Origin: JAOSJT01 sp035362335
Lineage (GTDB): Bacteria; Bacteroidota; Ignavibacteria; SZUA-365
Assembly: GCA_035362335.1 (NCBI GenBank)
Contig: DAOSDL010000021.1
Coordinates: forward strand, 1-64,000
Direction of reading: 5' to 3'
DNA: 64,000 nt
The notes below the pieces were generated by a model that worked only from the letters and a program-made list of their open reading frames with translations, had not been told where the DNA came from and made no database searches. Positions 25,801 through 33,976 of the stretch are shown here, piece by piece. Both the position numbers and the translations under genes were made by a program. Every line of letters begins with the position of its first letter. Within the stretch, counting starts at the first letter, position 1.

Positions 25801-27702
25801 GAAATTTCTTCGACAACCCTGAATTCGACGTCGAATTTCCAGGCGGGCACAGCACTTCAGTACTCCTTCCCGGTGCAGGCCGGCATCGATCAGATTCTCA
25901 CCATTGAAGTGAAGAATCAGAGTGGGGTGGCCATGGGTCTGATGGTGGAGGGGACGCTCACGGGCAGCGATGCCAACAATCCGACATTCATCACCCATGA
26001 ATGTTGCAACCCTCGGTCCTCCATCATGGGCCGGAAAATCCATGATGTCGGCTGTGACGGTGTGGAAGCTTCTACGATAGGAAACGGACTCCCCGGTTGG
26101 GAAATCACCCTGACCGGTCCGGGAGGAGCGCAATCGGCCACAACCGACGCATTGGGATATTATTTCTTCGACAATCTGCTTCCCGGGTCCTATACCGTCA
26201 CCGAGACGATGCAGCCCAATTTCACCGCGTCCGTACCACAGAGTGGAATCCATAATGTGGTTCTCGGTGGGCACCAGTCCGTTCAGCGCGATTTTCTCAA
26301 TTGCGCCGACATGCGCTATTTCGGTTCGATCTGCGGCAGCAAGTTCAACGATGCCGACGGCGACGGCAAGCGCGGTCCGAATGAGGAGGGCATCGCTGGT
26401 TGGGTGATTACCGGCACCGGTGGATTGTACAACGTGACAGCGGCGGATGGGACGTTTTGCTGGTCTCTGCTACCGCCGGGCACCTACACAATTTGCGAAG
26501 TCGAACAAGACGGGTGGACAGCCACGGGACCGCTCTGTTACACAGTGACCTTGGCGCACGGGCAGACGGTAACACTGGAGTTCGGAAACAAACCAACACC
26601 GACGTCCTCGCAGCGCTGCTGCGATACGGTGGACGTGCTTCCGTACATCGTCCCCGGACGCAGTGTGTCCGCCAGGAATTTCACCATTCACAATGTCAAG
26701 GAACCTCCGTCCGCGGTGGCCTGGATCGACGTGCTCGCCAATCCATCTTTCCCATCGCAATGCACCGTAGCGGGAGGCGGCCTCCTTGTCGATCAGATCC
26801 CGCTCGTGTGGGGGAGTTCCATTTCCCGCATCCCGGAGAGCGGCATTCTCCCCACGCCGACCGCCGGAAGCAACACGGTGATCGCCTTCAACATCATAAT
26901 CGACAATCCATGCACATGGCAGGGAGATGTCACCTTCGTGGTACATCACGCGGATGGAGAGGAATGCGTGTACACCTATCACAACTGGAGGATGAAGATT
27001 CCGGATGGAGTGCATTCCGTTGACGTGCTGCTGCCACCTCCCAGCACATATCTCGGTCGCATGCAGGTGAGGAATACCGACACGCAGCAGCCGATGGAGT
27101 ATCTCTCGTTCGAAATCAAAGACGCGAAAAGTGGCGATGCTGTGCTTGCCGGTACGAGCGGAGCGCGCAATGGATGGGAGCCGAGTGCCAATGTGCATCC
27201 GATTTCGCTGTATCAGCAGGGGAGGATTTGCGCTCTCTTCCGTCTGCAGGAACCCCTGCCGGTCGGGGCCACAAGCGCTCCGCTCTTCATCGTGGTGCAG
27301 CGCGACAGTGGTGATACGGAAGGGCCGGAATTGTTGTGGACCACCTACGATCACAACTGCAACGCCCTCACCACCGGCACGATCAAGCTCCAGGACAAAG
27401 TGAACGGACTACCGCCGGGCGTGGGGCGCTCCAATCCCGGGACGTTCGAGATTCTGGGCAGCTATCCCGATCCGGCGAACAGCACAGCGACCGTGCTGAT
27501 CAACCTCGGTTCACGGAGTGAGGTCTCGCTCGCAGTGTACTCGCTTCTCGGCGAGAAAATCGCCACGGTGTTTCGTGGTGTGTGCGATGCCGGCGTGCAG
27601 TCCATTGCCGCTGGAACGTCGGGATTGGCCACCGGGAGTTACTATTTCCAGATGGAATCGGCTGATAAAAAGCACACCCGCTCGTTCCGCATCGTTCGCT
27701 GA
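22861..27702 (+). CDS. T9SS cargo 4: large secreted protein with duplicated SdrD-like modules
   Basis: A 1613-aa exported protein. ATG 22861 has GGAAGGAG upstream and gives a signal peptide ending FALSTLCFGQ. Residues ~25-275 are a unique cysteine-containing N-domain. A block of about 380 residues occurs twice (from ~280 and from ~868): it starts with a conserved NAL(D/N)I(S/A)TGL...WELTAVP region and has jelly-roll-like sequence (RYWVDNSAVV), then two SdrD/SpaA-type collagen-binding B-like units (GWEITLNGPGG ... YYFFGDLPPGQYTVTET). C-terminal beta domains lead to a diverged sorting domain (YPDPANSTATVLINL ... LATGSYYFQM ... FRIVR). It is probably a surface adhesin or structural protein. Confidence 0.87.
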   Translation: MNSMCTTNSRVPAILGTCTAIIVFALSTLCFGQQGNLKVTITSDNAYMFGVGTVNGIDAGSFYGGVRNGAAADIYGGAVWDVQQHGGMLPPYGVLPSYGAERYTISDDIQGKYIYIIAWSDNQSYQGTIARFEDVLTQLSYLTGPGSAWEVYATGLDYDSRFETMPTLQIINAQIALANAKSGVAPGSIGWVNELGCADGGSGCRGRLLYCESFTNARFTASPGLQQALGDAVFMWYGNPDYPNGDCDISVSPASSSGEFLIFRLGPLENVLSDPCELIECATNALDISTGLGSAPGGIDTQWELTAVPGNASSQVVPRPAFIIDNHPAWYPYQGSSAAEWISANQHADWTPNNPNEPYIFRYRFCVCRDDKVVLNMRYWVDNSAVVKLDGTVISTTSLTSTANFQQGSSVNYSFPVLAGEEHLLTIEVKNQTGVAMGLMVEGTLAGTTPGTQAFIKHSCCNPSSSIIGRKMHDVGCDGIQASTIAIGIAGWEITLNGPGGTQTTTTDALGYYFFGDLPPGQYTVTETPQATFTASNPASGSHTVTISENQVVQLDFLNCADMRQYGSICGVKINDLNGDGQRGGPGESGLGGWVITGNGGLYNITNNDGSFCWTLLPPGTYTICEQQQEGWSATGPLCHTVTLAAGQTEFVEFFNQPATQGCIEVIPLEYDSSGVSPGGQPMHPISIAVTNPNATPTLVWFESFQGSVTPTTIVVGPGSSFESISFIDTPPYNSDVCIRYGVFVNGQRQVCDSICFNTKPDCVDVTQFVADMTGVDPNTGNNLYNVSMTVNNPSSMYVVMWLESQSGTTTPDNVLVAPGSSIHAVQFQQTSTQPGQACLYYGVYISGSLVLCDSLCFGLNDPCDDPECETNALNIATGLNAMPGDLDGQWELIAVPDNAASQSVPRSAFVIDNHPAWYPYQGSSSAQWISANQHPDWTPNNPTTPYVFRYRFCVCRNDRVTLSMRYWVDNSAVVRLNGVEISSTTLNSTSNFQAGTALQYSFPVQAGIDQILTIEVKNQSGVAMGLMVEGTLTGSDANNPTFITHECCNPRSSIMGRKIHDVGCDGVEASTIGNGLPGWEITLTGPGGAQSATTDALGYYFFDNLLPGSYTVTETMQPNFTASVPQSGIHNVVLGGHQSVQRDFLNCADMRYFGSICGSKFNDADGDGKRGPNEEGIAGWVITGTGGLYNVTAADGTFCWSLLPPGTYTICEVEQDGWTATGPLCYTVTLAHGQTVTLEFGNKPTPTSSQRCCDTVDVLPYIVPGRSVSARNFTIHNVKEPPSAVAWIDVLANPSFPSQCTVAGGGLLVDQIPLVWGSSISRIPESGILPTPTAGSNTVIAFNIIIDNPCTWQGDVTFVVHHADGEECVYTYHNWRMKIPDGVHSVDVLLPPPSTYLGRMQVRNTDTQQPMEYLSFEIKDAKSGDAVLAGTSGARNGWEPSANVHPISLYQQGRICALFRLQEPLPVGATSAPLFIVVQRDSGDTEGPELLWTTYDHNCNALTTGTIKLQDKVNGLPPGVGRSNPGTFEILGSYPDPANSTATVLINLGSRSEVSLAVYSLLGEKIATVFRGVCDAGVQSIAAGTSGLATGSYYFQMESADKKHTRSFRIVR
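23698..26604 (+). repeat. Internal tandem duplication in cargo 4 (period about 1764 bp)
   Basis: The segment starting at 23698 (GAG TGC GCC ACG AAT GCA) is repeated from 25462 (GAA TGC GAG ACG AAC GCA). Each block spans about 1.14 kb, and the two are separated by a shorter, also internally related pair of Ig-like units. Protein-level conservation is much higher than third-position DNA conservation, so the duplication is not recent. Confidence 0.8.
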
Positions 27703-27729
27703 TACCGTCGACGAGGAGAACTGGACCTC

Positions 27730-27775
27730 TGCGCCCTCATCCGCCGTACAGGCAGATGGGGGCGCATCATTATTC
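27730..27775 (+). terminator. Probable terminator after cargo 4
   Basis: A 15-bp imperfect stem (27730-27744 and 27752-27766, one mismatch and one G-T pair), followed by tcattattcc, 27 bp past the stop. Confidence 0.7.
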
Positions 27776-27952
27776 CGGACAATTATAGCGTGAATACGCT
27801 TGCGCGTATGCGCGGCGCATCGTACATTCAGATATTCTAATCGGCATTGAACAGGTTGCCCGGTCGTGCGCTCGCGCCGGGCGCGGGAATCCGGACAGCC
27901 CGTTCCTTGTCACCGTCCCGTCGGATGCGGTGAAACTTTCCCGGAGGTTGTC

Positions 27953-30900
27953 ATGCGTCGCTCGCTCGCCGTCATGCTGTTGTGCGTGTTGTTCCTTCCC
28001 TCCCTCGCTCTCCATGCGCAAGACACGGGTATGGCACCCGTACCCGCGGCGGAAGCGGCCTTGTCCGCTTTATCCTCCATCGACGCATCGCGGCTGGGCA
28101 GCGGCCGTCTCTATTTGCGGGTACTGGAAGCGCTGACACAGGCGAGCGCAGCGCGTGACGCCGGAGAAGCCACGACACTTGCATTGCAAACCGTACCGGT
28201 GGCGGTGTACATGGACACCGAGCCACGCGCGCTGGAACTGGCAGCGCTCGATCGCCTGGGCGTACGTGTGTACCCGGACTACTGGACACCACCATCGGAA
28301 CACCATCCGCGTGGCTTCGTACTCGCCGACATGCCAGCGATTCGTCTTCCCGAGCTGCTCGCGCTGGAGTGGATACGACGCCTCGACTATACGGGCGGGG
28401 AGTGCCATCCGGCGAATAACGAGGCCGCGCGCGTCATCGGGGCGGACCGCGCCTGGACCAGCGGGTACACGGGAAAAGGAGTGCGCGTCGCGGTACTCGA
28501 TTCGGGTCTCGACGTTCAGCCGCCGCAATTCGATCTGCCTACTCCCATCGCAGCGCGTGACTATTCGCGCTTTCCCGCAATCGACACCGATGTCCGGAAT
28601 CGTATCACAGCACACGGTACGCATGTCAGCGCCTCCGTTCTGGGGCGGGGAGTGCTGTCGGCGGAAAATACCGGTGCCGGCGGTGGCGCCTTTCGTGGCA
28701 TGGCACCGGGAGCGGATTTGATTTTCATGAAAATCGGCAACGACAGTACCGCATCCTCACAAGACGTCAATGTGATAGCGGCGCTGCATGATGCCGTCAC
28801 CCTGTACGGTGCGCGTGTGATCAACATGAGTTACGGGGGTTGGGGCGCGTATCACGATGGCAGCGAAGCCGACGAGCAGAAGGCAGATTGGTGTGTGGAC
28901 AATGGCGCGGCGGTATTTTTCTCGGCAGGAAACGGTCAATCCGCGCTGCGGCACTACTCGGTCCAGCTCGATCCGGGGGAGGAAAGCGACTTCATCGCCG
29001 TGCATTACAGCGTGCCCAACGGCGGATTCGCGCGTCCCTCATTCAACCTCGTCTACAATGATGGACTTGTCGAGCGGCATTTCGCCACGCTACGCTATTT
29101 CGATGCGAACAAGCAGGAAATCACTCGCGTGAATTACGCCCCGTTCACAGAAAGCCCTCGAGGCACGGAATCGCAATACAGCAGCATGAAGGATACACTC
29201 GTCGCGGGCGAGCATACGATTTACCTGAAGATGGATAATCCCACGGCATCGCGGCAACGCATGCATCTCTACGAGGACGAGGGCGTGGGTTCGCCGCGCT
29301 TCGAGGCCGCCGATCCGAACTACACCATCGGATCGCCGGCCTGCGCCGACAAGGTGATGGCTGTCGCCGCTTTCACCACGCGTTCCTATTTCGTCGACCA
29401 CAGTGGCGCGCAGTGGCAATACCGGCAGGAGCAGGGTAAGCTCGCCACCTTCTCCAGTCTCGGTCCACGCGTGGACGAAGCTCGTAAGCCCGACATCGCC
29501 GCGCCTGGTACGGCCATCATTTCGCTGCGCGACAGGGACATGGGCACGCAACCCGCGTGGGATTGGGTGGACAACGACGGGCGTCCCGGAGGCGAGGCCA
29601 TGTATCAGGCCATGCAGGGTACGAGCATGGCGTCGCCGATTTGCGCGGGAGCCGCCGCGCTTATTCTGGAAAAATATCCACAACTCACTCCGCTGCAGTT
29701 GTACGACACCTTGCAGGCGCACGCGCGTGAGGACGCCCTCACGGGCAGTGTGCCGAACAACAGCTGGGGCTTCGGCAAACTCGATGTGGGCTTTCTCTCG
29801 ATCCTGCCTGCGGCGGCTCCAGTGTGGACCAAGGCCGCGGCGAGCCTTCCCGCCCAGGGTGAGGCTGCGGAACTGCTTGTGCATGCCTCCGGTGTGCCAT
29901 TCGTTTTGTTGCACCAAGCCGGTGGTACGGAAGCCCTGCTGTTCCGTGGCAATGCCGCCGGTACGCAATGGACGGAAGTGTTACGCAAGTCGGCGCTGGC
30001 AGGATTGACCACACTCCCCAACGGGAGCATCGCGGTGTTCGAGCCGCAGGCGGGACGGCGCTTCAGCACCGCCAGTCAGGGGGGAAGCTGGACGGAGGCG
30101 GCGGCACCGGTCGGAACGCGCAGCGTGCGCCGCGCCTGGAACGACAGTCTCCTGCTTCTTGCCACCGAGGGAAATGGAGCATTCATCAGCGGCGATAATG
30201 GACAGAATTGGCAATCGGCTACCGGGGATCTTCCGGCAGCATCTACTCTCGTCGCTCTGGAGTACGGCGATCACGGCATGGTGTACGCATTGGCGAATGT
30301 CGAAGGAAAGATCCGGGTGTTTCGCGCGCTTCGCGGTACGTGGACCTGGGAGCGCAAAGATGCCGGAATCTCTTCGGAAGAGGATGTGGAGGACCTGCGG
30401 CGCTTGCCTGATGCCACGCTGCTGCTGGTCAGCAGTAAACGTGTGTATCGCAGCGAGGATAATGGTGAATGGTGGCAGCAGCAAGGGATCGTCAATGGCA
30501 GCAACAAGCAATTGCAGGTCATTGATGCAAATGTCGTCTTGCTGTCAAATGCCGAGAACGGATTGTACCGCAGTCTCGACGGTGGCCGTTCATGGGAAAA
30601 TTTTCACAGTGGTATCGATGAGGTCGCTGTGAAGGTTATCGCCCATGGTGGAGCGAAGGGATGGGCGGCGCGGCAGGGGCATTTGTGGTGGTGCGCATTG
30701 CCCGGGTTGCCCGGGAAGCCTCAGCTCACAGCTCCCGCCAATGCGGGAAGTGGCAGTGGTATCACCCCCACGCTGAGCTGGTCGCCCGCATCCAATGCCT
30801 CGGCCTATCACATTCAGGTCGGCAGGGGAGCGGATCTGCGCGAAGTCCTCTACGAGCTGCGGAATCATCCCGAAGCATGGATAAAAATCGCGGGACTGAG

Positions 30901-33679
30901 TAATCCCGATGAACTGCATTGGCGCGTGCGCGGGGTGAATGCCGGCGGTGTTGGACCATGGTCCGACACCTGGAGTTTTCATACCGGAGCCGCGTATCCT
31001 GCGATACCGCGTCCGCTCGCGCCAGCGGACGCGTCGGTCGCCACATCGCCAAGTCCAACACTGCTGTGGGAAAAGGCGGCACGGGCGGCGCGCTACGACG
31101 TGCAGGTGTCCGAGGATCCCACCTTCGTCACAACGGTGGTCGAGCGCAATGCCGTGACCGACACCACGCTGCAGCTTACCGGTCTCCGGGCGGGCGTCCC
31201 GCATTACTGGCGCGTTCGCGCAGCCAATGCGCAGGGTGCTTCCGCCTGGTGTCGCCCTCAGCGCTTCGCTGCCGCACCAGTGCCGGGTGCCGCCGGATAC
31301 GCACTGCTGTTTGATCATCGAGGCGACCGCGTGGCTGTGCCGCATTGCGCCGCCTTCGACGAAATCGAAGCGAAGGATGAATTGACCGTCGAAGCCTGGG
31401 TGAATGTGGATCACTACGACAATGGATACTTTCCCATTCTCGACAAATACAAACCTGATATTGATTGGGGATGGCAGTTCTCGGTCACCAGTTGGGGGAT
31501 GGACCTGAATTTCATCTGGGCGGGAGCCAACTGTGATGTTCCCTTGCCCGGAGCCGGCTGGCATCACGTGGCAGTCGCGTACAAGCGCTCGGAAGGCCTC
31601 GCACGCTTTTTCATCGACGGATCGATGGTGCAGGCGGTGGCATGCAGCGCCGACGTGCCTGATGTGGAAAACGACCAACCGCTCCTTATCGGGCACGGTC
31701 CCTCCGGGGGCGACGAGCAGGCCTTCGGTACGATCGACGAAGTGCGATTGTGGAGCGTGGCGCGTGATTCCGCGCAGATTCGCTCAACAATGCGTTCGCG
31801 GCTGCTGGGCACGGAACCCGGCCTCGCACTGCGCATGGCCTTCGACGAAGGAAGCGGCGCCACAACCGTTGATGGCAGCGGCAACGCCGCCGTCGCGCCT
31901 CTGGTCCAACATCCCGAGTGGGTGTTGTCGGGCGTCGCCTGGGGCGCTCCCGAGCCGCCGATACCGGTGCTTCCTGTCCACAATGCCACGGATCAACCCG
32001 CGCAGCCGCGCTTGCTGTGGAGCACGGTGAGCGGCGCGGAGCGGTATCGTGTGGAACTGTCCACCTCGGCCGGCTTCACTCCGTTGTTGGAAACGGTCAC
32101 CGTCGATGTTGTCAACAGCGCCTATCCCCGCACCGAACTCCCGGCGAGCGCGCAAATACATTGGCGTATCCGTGCTGAGAACACGAGCGGGGCGGGTGCA
32201 TGGTCGACAACGGGGCGTTTCACCACGAAGGCACGCGAACCGGAGCCACCCATACTCCAGTCGCCGGCACATCAGTCCTCGCCACCAGCACCCGTGGAGC
32301 TGCGCTGGAAGAGTGTGGCGGGTGCGATGCGCTATCGTGTGCAGGTGTCGACGAACGGATCGTTCACCGAGGTCGTGCTGGATTCGTCGGGTATTCAGAG
32401 CACGTCTCTCGTTGCCGCGTTGTTGGCAGCGAACTTTCCGTACTACTGGCATGTGTCCGCGAGCAACGGCATCGGCAGCTCCCCCTGGTCTGAAACCTGG
32501 AGCTACACGCCTCGGGTTGTGCCGCCGGCCGCCCCAATGCTGATCGATCCTGCGAATGCCGCGCTGAATGTACCACTGCCGGTGCCGCTCCGCTGGCATG
32601 CGGTGGATGGCGCCTCGCGCTATGACGTGCAGGTGTCGCTCAGTCCACAGTGTCTCGCACCCTACGCATTGGAAAGGAGCGATGTGCGCGATACCACCCT
32701 GCTCGCCACCGCATTGCAGAGCGGGACCACCTATTACTGGCGGGCGCGCGCGAGCAATCTGGGGGGCAGCGGTGCTTGGTCCACCATCTGGAGCTTCAGC
32801 ACGGCAAGTGCTGTATTGTCCACACCAGTACCCATCGAACCTGTGGCCGAGCGCACCGCCGTTCCCACGCGTCCGCTGTTGCGATGGACCGGCGTGGACG
32901 GAGCGAATGGCTATGACCTGCGCCTCGCGTCGGATGCGAGCTTTGGCAATCTCTTGGTCGATCTCACCGCTCTGCTGGATACCGTGCATACGCTGGTCGA
33001 TACGATAGCCGCGGGGCAATGGGTGTACTGGCAGGTACGCGCGCGTCAGGCGGTCAACACGAGCGCGTGGAGCGTAGCGCAGCGCTTCCGTGTGCTGCGC
33101 CCCATTCCGCTTGTCACCGCTCTCCTTGAGCCAGTGCATGGCGCGGTGAATCTCGACACCGCACAGGTGTCGTTCCGTTGGCAGGGGCTGCTGCACGTGG
33201 ACGACTATACGCTGCAATGCGCCGAATCGACGGATTTCACCGCAGTGTTGGAGAATGTGACCGTGGCGGATAGCACCGCTGTGCTTGGCCCGTTTGCATC
33301 CGGACGTCGGCTGTACTGGCGCGTGCGCGGCAACAATGAACGTGGCGAGGGTCCGTGGTCAGAGGTGTGGGATTTCACACTCCGAAACACCACGGCGTTG
33401 CTTCCCGTCCCCTCGGATCGCTCACTGCGCATTCTTGCCCTGTATCCTCAGCCGGCAAGCGAAGTGCTGCGTCTGATCGTCGAGAGCGATGCGACATCGC
33501 CGCGGCTGGAGTTAAACGATCTGCTCGGACGTGTACGGCTCACACGTACTCTTTCCTTGCGACCGTACGAGCGCGAGAACATCTCGGTTGCTTTACCCAA
33601 TCTTCCCAATGGCTGGTATATGCTGCGACTCACCGGCGGCGGCGCCTCCGAGCAGCGCCTGCTGATGCTGAAGCGGTAA
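27953..33679 (+). CDS. Secreted subtilisin-like (S8) protease with LamG and Fn3 modules, T9SS cargo
   Basis: A 1908-aa protein with GGAGG before ATG 27953 and signal peptide MRRSLAVMLLCVLFLPSLALHAQ. The S8 peptidase domain (~165-590) has the triad D183 (VAVLDSG), H221 (AHGTHV) and S558 (GTSMASP), plus the oxyanion asparagine in FFSAGNG. Next come sialidase/BNR-like repeats (~620-920), two Fn3 units, a LamG/concanavalin-type domain (~1115-1330; AYKRSEGLARFFIDG) and five more Fn3-like units with the recurring YYWR.RA.N signature. The final ~80 residues are a diverged sorting domain (LYPQPASEVLRLIV ... LPNGWYMLRL). It is predicted to be an extracellular or surface-attached endopeptidase; substrate unknown. 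Confidence 0.92.
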   Translation: MRRSLAVMLLCVLFLPSLALHAQDTGMAPVPAAEAALSALSSIDASRLGSGRLYLRVLEALTQASAARDAGEATTLALQTVPVAVYMDTEPRALELAALDRLGVRVYPDYWTPPSEHHPRGFVLADMPAIRLPELLALEWIRRLDYTGGECHPANNEAARVIGADRAWTSGYTGKGVRVAVLDSGLDVQPPQFDLPTPIAARDYSRFPAIDTDVRNRITAHGTHVSASVLGRGVLSAENTGAGGGAFRGMAPGADLIFMKIGNDSTASSQDVNVIAALHDAVTLYGARVINMSYGGWGAYHDGSEADEQKADWCVDNGAAVFFSAGNGQSALRHYSVQLDPGEESDFIAVHYSVPNGGFARPSFNLVYNDGLVERHFATLRYFDANKQEITRVNYAPFTESPRGTESQYSSMKDTLVAGEHTIYLKMDNPTASRQRMHLYEDEGVGSPRFEAADPNYTIGSPACADKVMAVAAFTTRSYFVDHSGAQWQYRQEQGKLATFSSLGPRVDEARKPDIAAPGTAIISLRDRDMGTQPAWDWVDNDGRPGGEAMYQAMQGTSMASPICAGAAALILEKYPQLTPLQLYDTLQAHAREDALTGSVPNNSWGFGKLDVGFLSILPAAAPVWTKAAASLPAQGEAAELLVHASGVPFVLLHQAGGTEALLFRGNAAGTQWTEVLRKSALAGLTTLPNGSIAVFEPQAGRRFSTASQGGSWTEAAAPVGTRSVRRAWNDSLLLLATEGNGAFISGDNGQNWQSATGDLPAASTLVALEYGDHGMVYALANVEGKIRVFRALRGTWTWERKDAGISSEEDVEDLRRLPDATLLLVSSKRVYRSEDNGEWWQQQGIVNGSNKQLQVIDANVVLLSNAENGLYRSLDGGRSWENFHSGIDEVAVKVIAHGGAKGWAARQGHLWWCALPGLPGKPQLTAPANAGSGSGITPTLSWSPASNASAYHIQVGRGADLREVLYELRNHPEAWIKIAGLSNPDELHWRVRGVNAGGVGPWSDTWSFHTGAAYPAIPRPLAPADASVATSPSPTLLWEKAARAARYDVQVSEDPTFVTTVVERNAVTDTTLQLTGLRAGVPHYWRVRAANAQGASAWCRPQRFAAAPVPGAAGYALLFDHRGDRVAVPHCAAFDEIEAKDELTVEAWVNVDHYDNGYFPILDKYKPDIDWGWQFSVTSWGMDLNFIWAGANCDVPLPGAGWHHVAVAYKRSEGLARFFIDGSMVQAVACSADVPDVENDQPLLIGHGPSGGDEQAFGTIDEVRLWSVARDSAQIRSTMRSRLLGTEPGLALRMAFDEGSGATTVDGSGNAAVAPLVQHPEWVLSGVAWGAPEPPIPVLPVHNATDQPAQPRLLWSTVSGAERYRVELSTSAGFTPLLETVTVDVVNSAYPRTELPASAQIHWRIRAENTSGAGAWSTTGRFTTKAREPEPPILQSPAHQSSPPAPVELRWKSVAGAMRYRVQVSTNGSFTEVVLDSSGIQSTSLVAALLAANFPYYWHVSASNGIGSSPWSETWSYTPRVVPPAAPMLIDPANAALNVPLPVPLRWHAVDGASRYDVQVSLSPQCLAPYALERSDVRDTTLLATALQSGTTYYWRARASNLGGSGAWSTIWSFSTASAVLSTPVPIEPVAERTAVPTRPLLRWTGVDGANGYDLRLASDASFGNLLVDLTALLDTVHTLVDTIAAGQWVYWQVRARQAVNTSAWSVAQRFRVLRPIPLVTALLEPVHGAVNLDTAQVSFRWQGLLHVDDYTLQCAESTDFTAVLENVTVADSTAVLGPFASGRRLYWRVRGNNERGEGPWSEVWDFTLRNTTALLPVPSDRSLRILALYPQPASEVLRLIVESDATSPRLELNDLLGRVRLTRTLSLRPYERENISVALPNLPNGWYMLRLTGGGASEQRLLMLKR

Positions 33680-33839
33680 GATGGTCGAGAGCCGTGGGTG
33701 AGAGGCCGGCGGTGAAGAGAAGTGAGCGCATCACGAGGCTAGAAGCGAGGATGCACGGGCGAAAAGGTAAACAGGCGTGACATGTCCGATATATCGCTCA
33801 ACCCGATGAAGAAGGAATAAAGAGGAGTGAAAGTAGCGA

Positions 33840-33891
33840 GGGGATATTCGATGCTGGATTGAGTGGTCCGAATCCAGTGTCGAATATCCCC
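33840..33891. terminator. Long bidirectional hairpin between convergent genes
   Basis: A 21-bp stem with two G-T pairs (33840-33860 and 33871-33891), 10-base loop, between the protease gene (plus) and the von Willebrand gene (minus). No long U-tract on either side. The remaining ~245 bp of this gap show nothing recognisable. Confidence 0.7.
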
Positions 33892-33976
33892 TGTTCGCTA
33901 TCTCTCGTCAAGTTCCGCGCAGCCCGGGATTTTCACCCGTGATCACCGGGGGAGCGAGAGTATCTGACCCGATACG

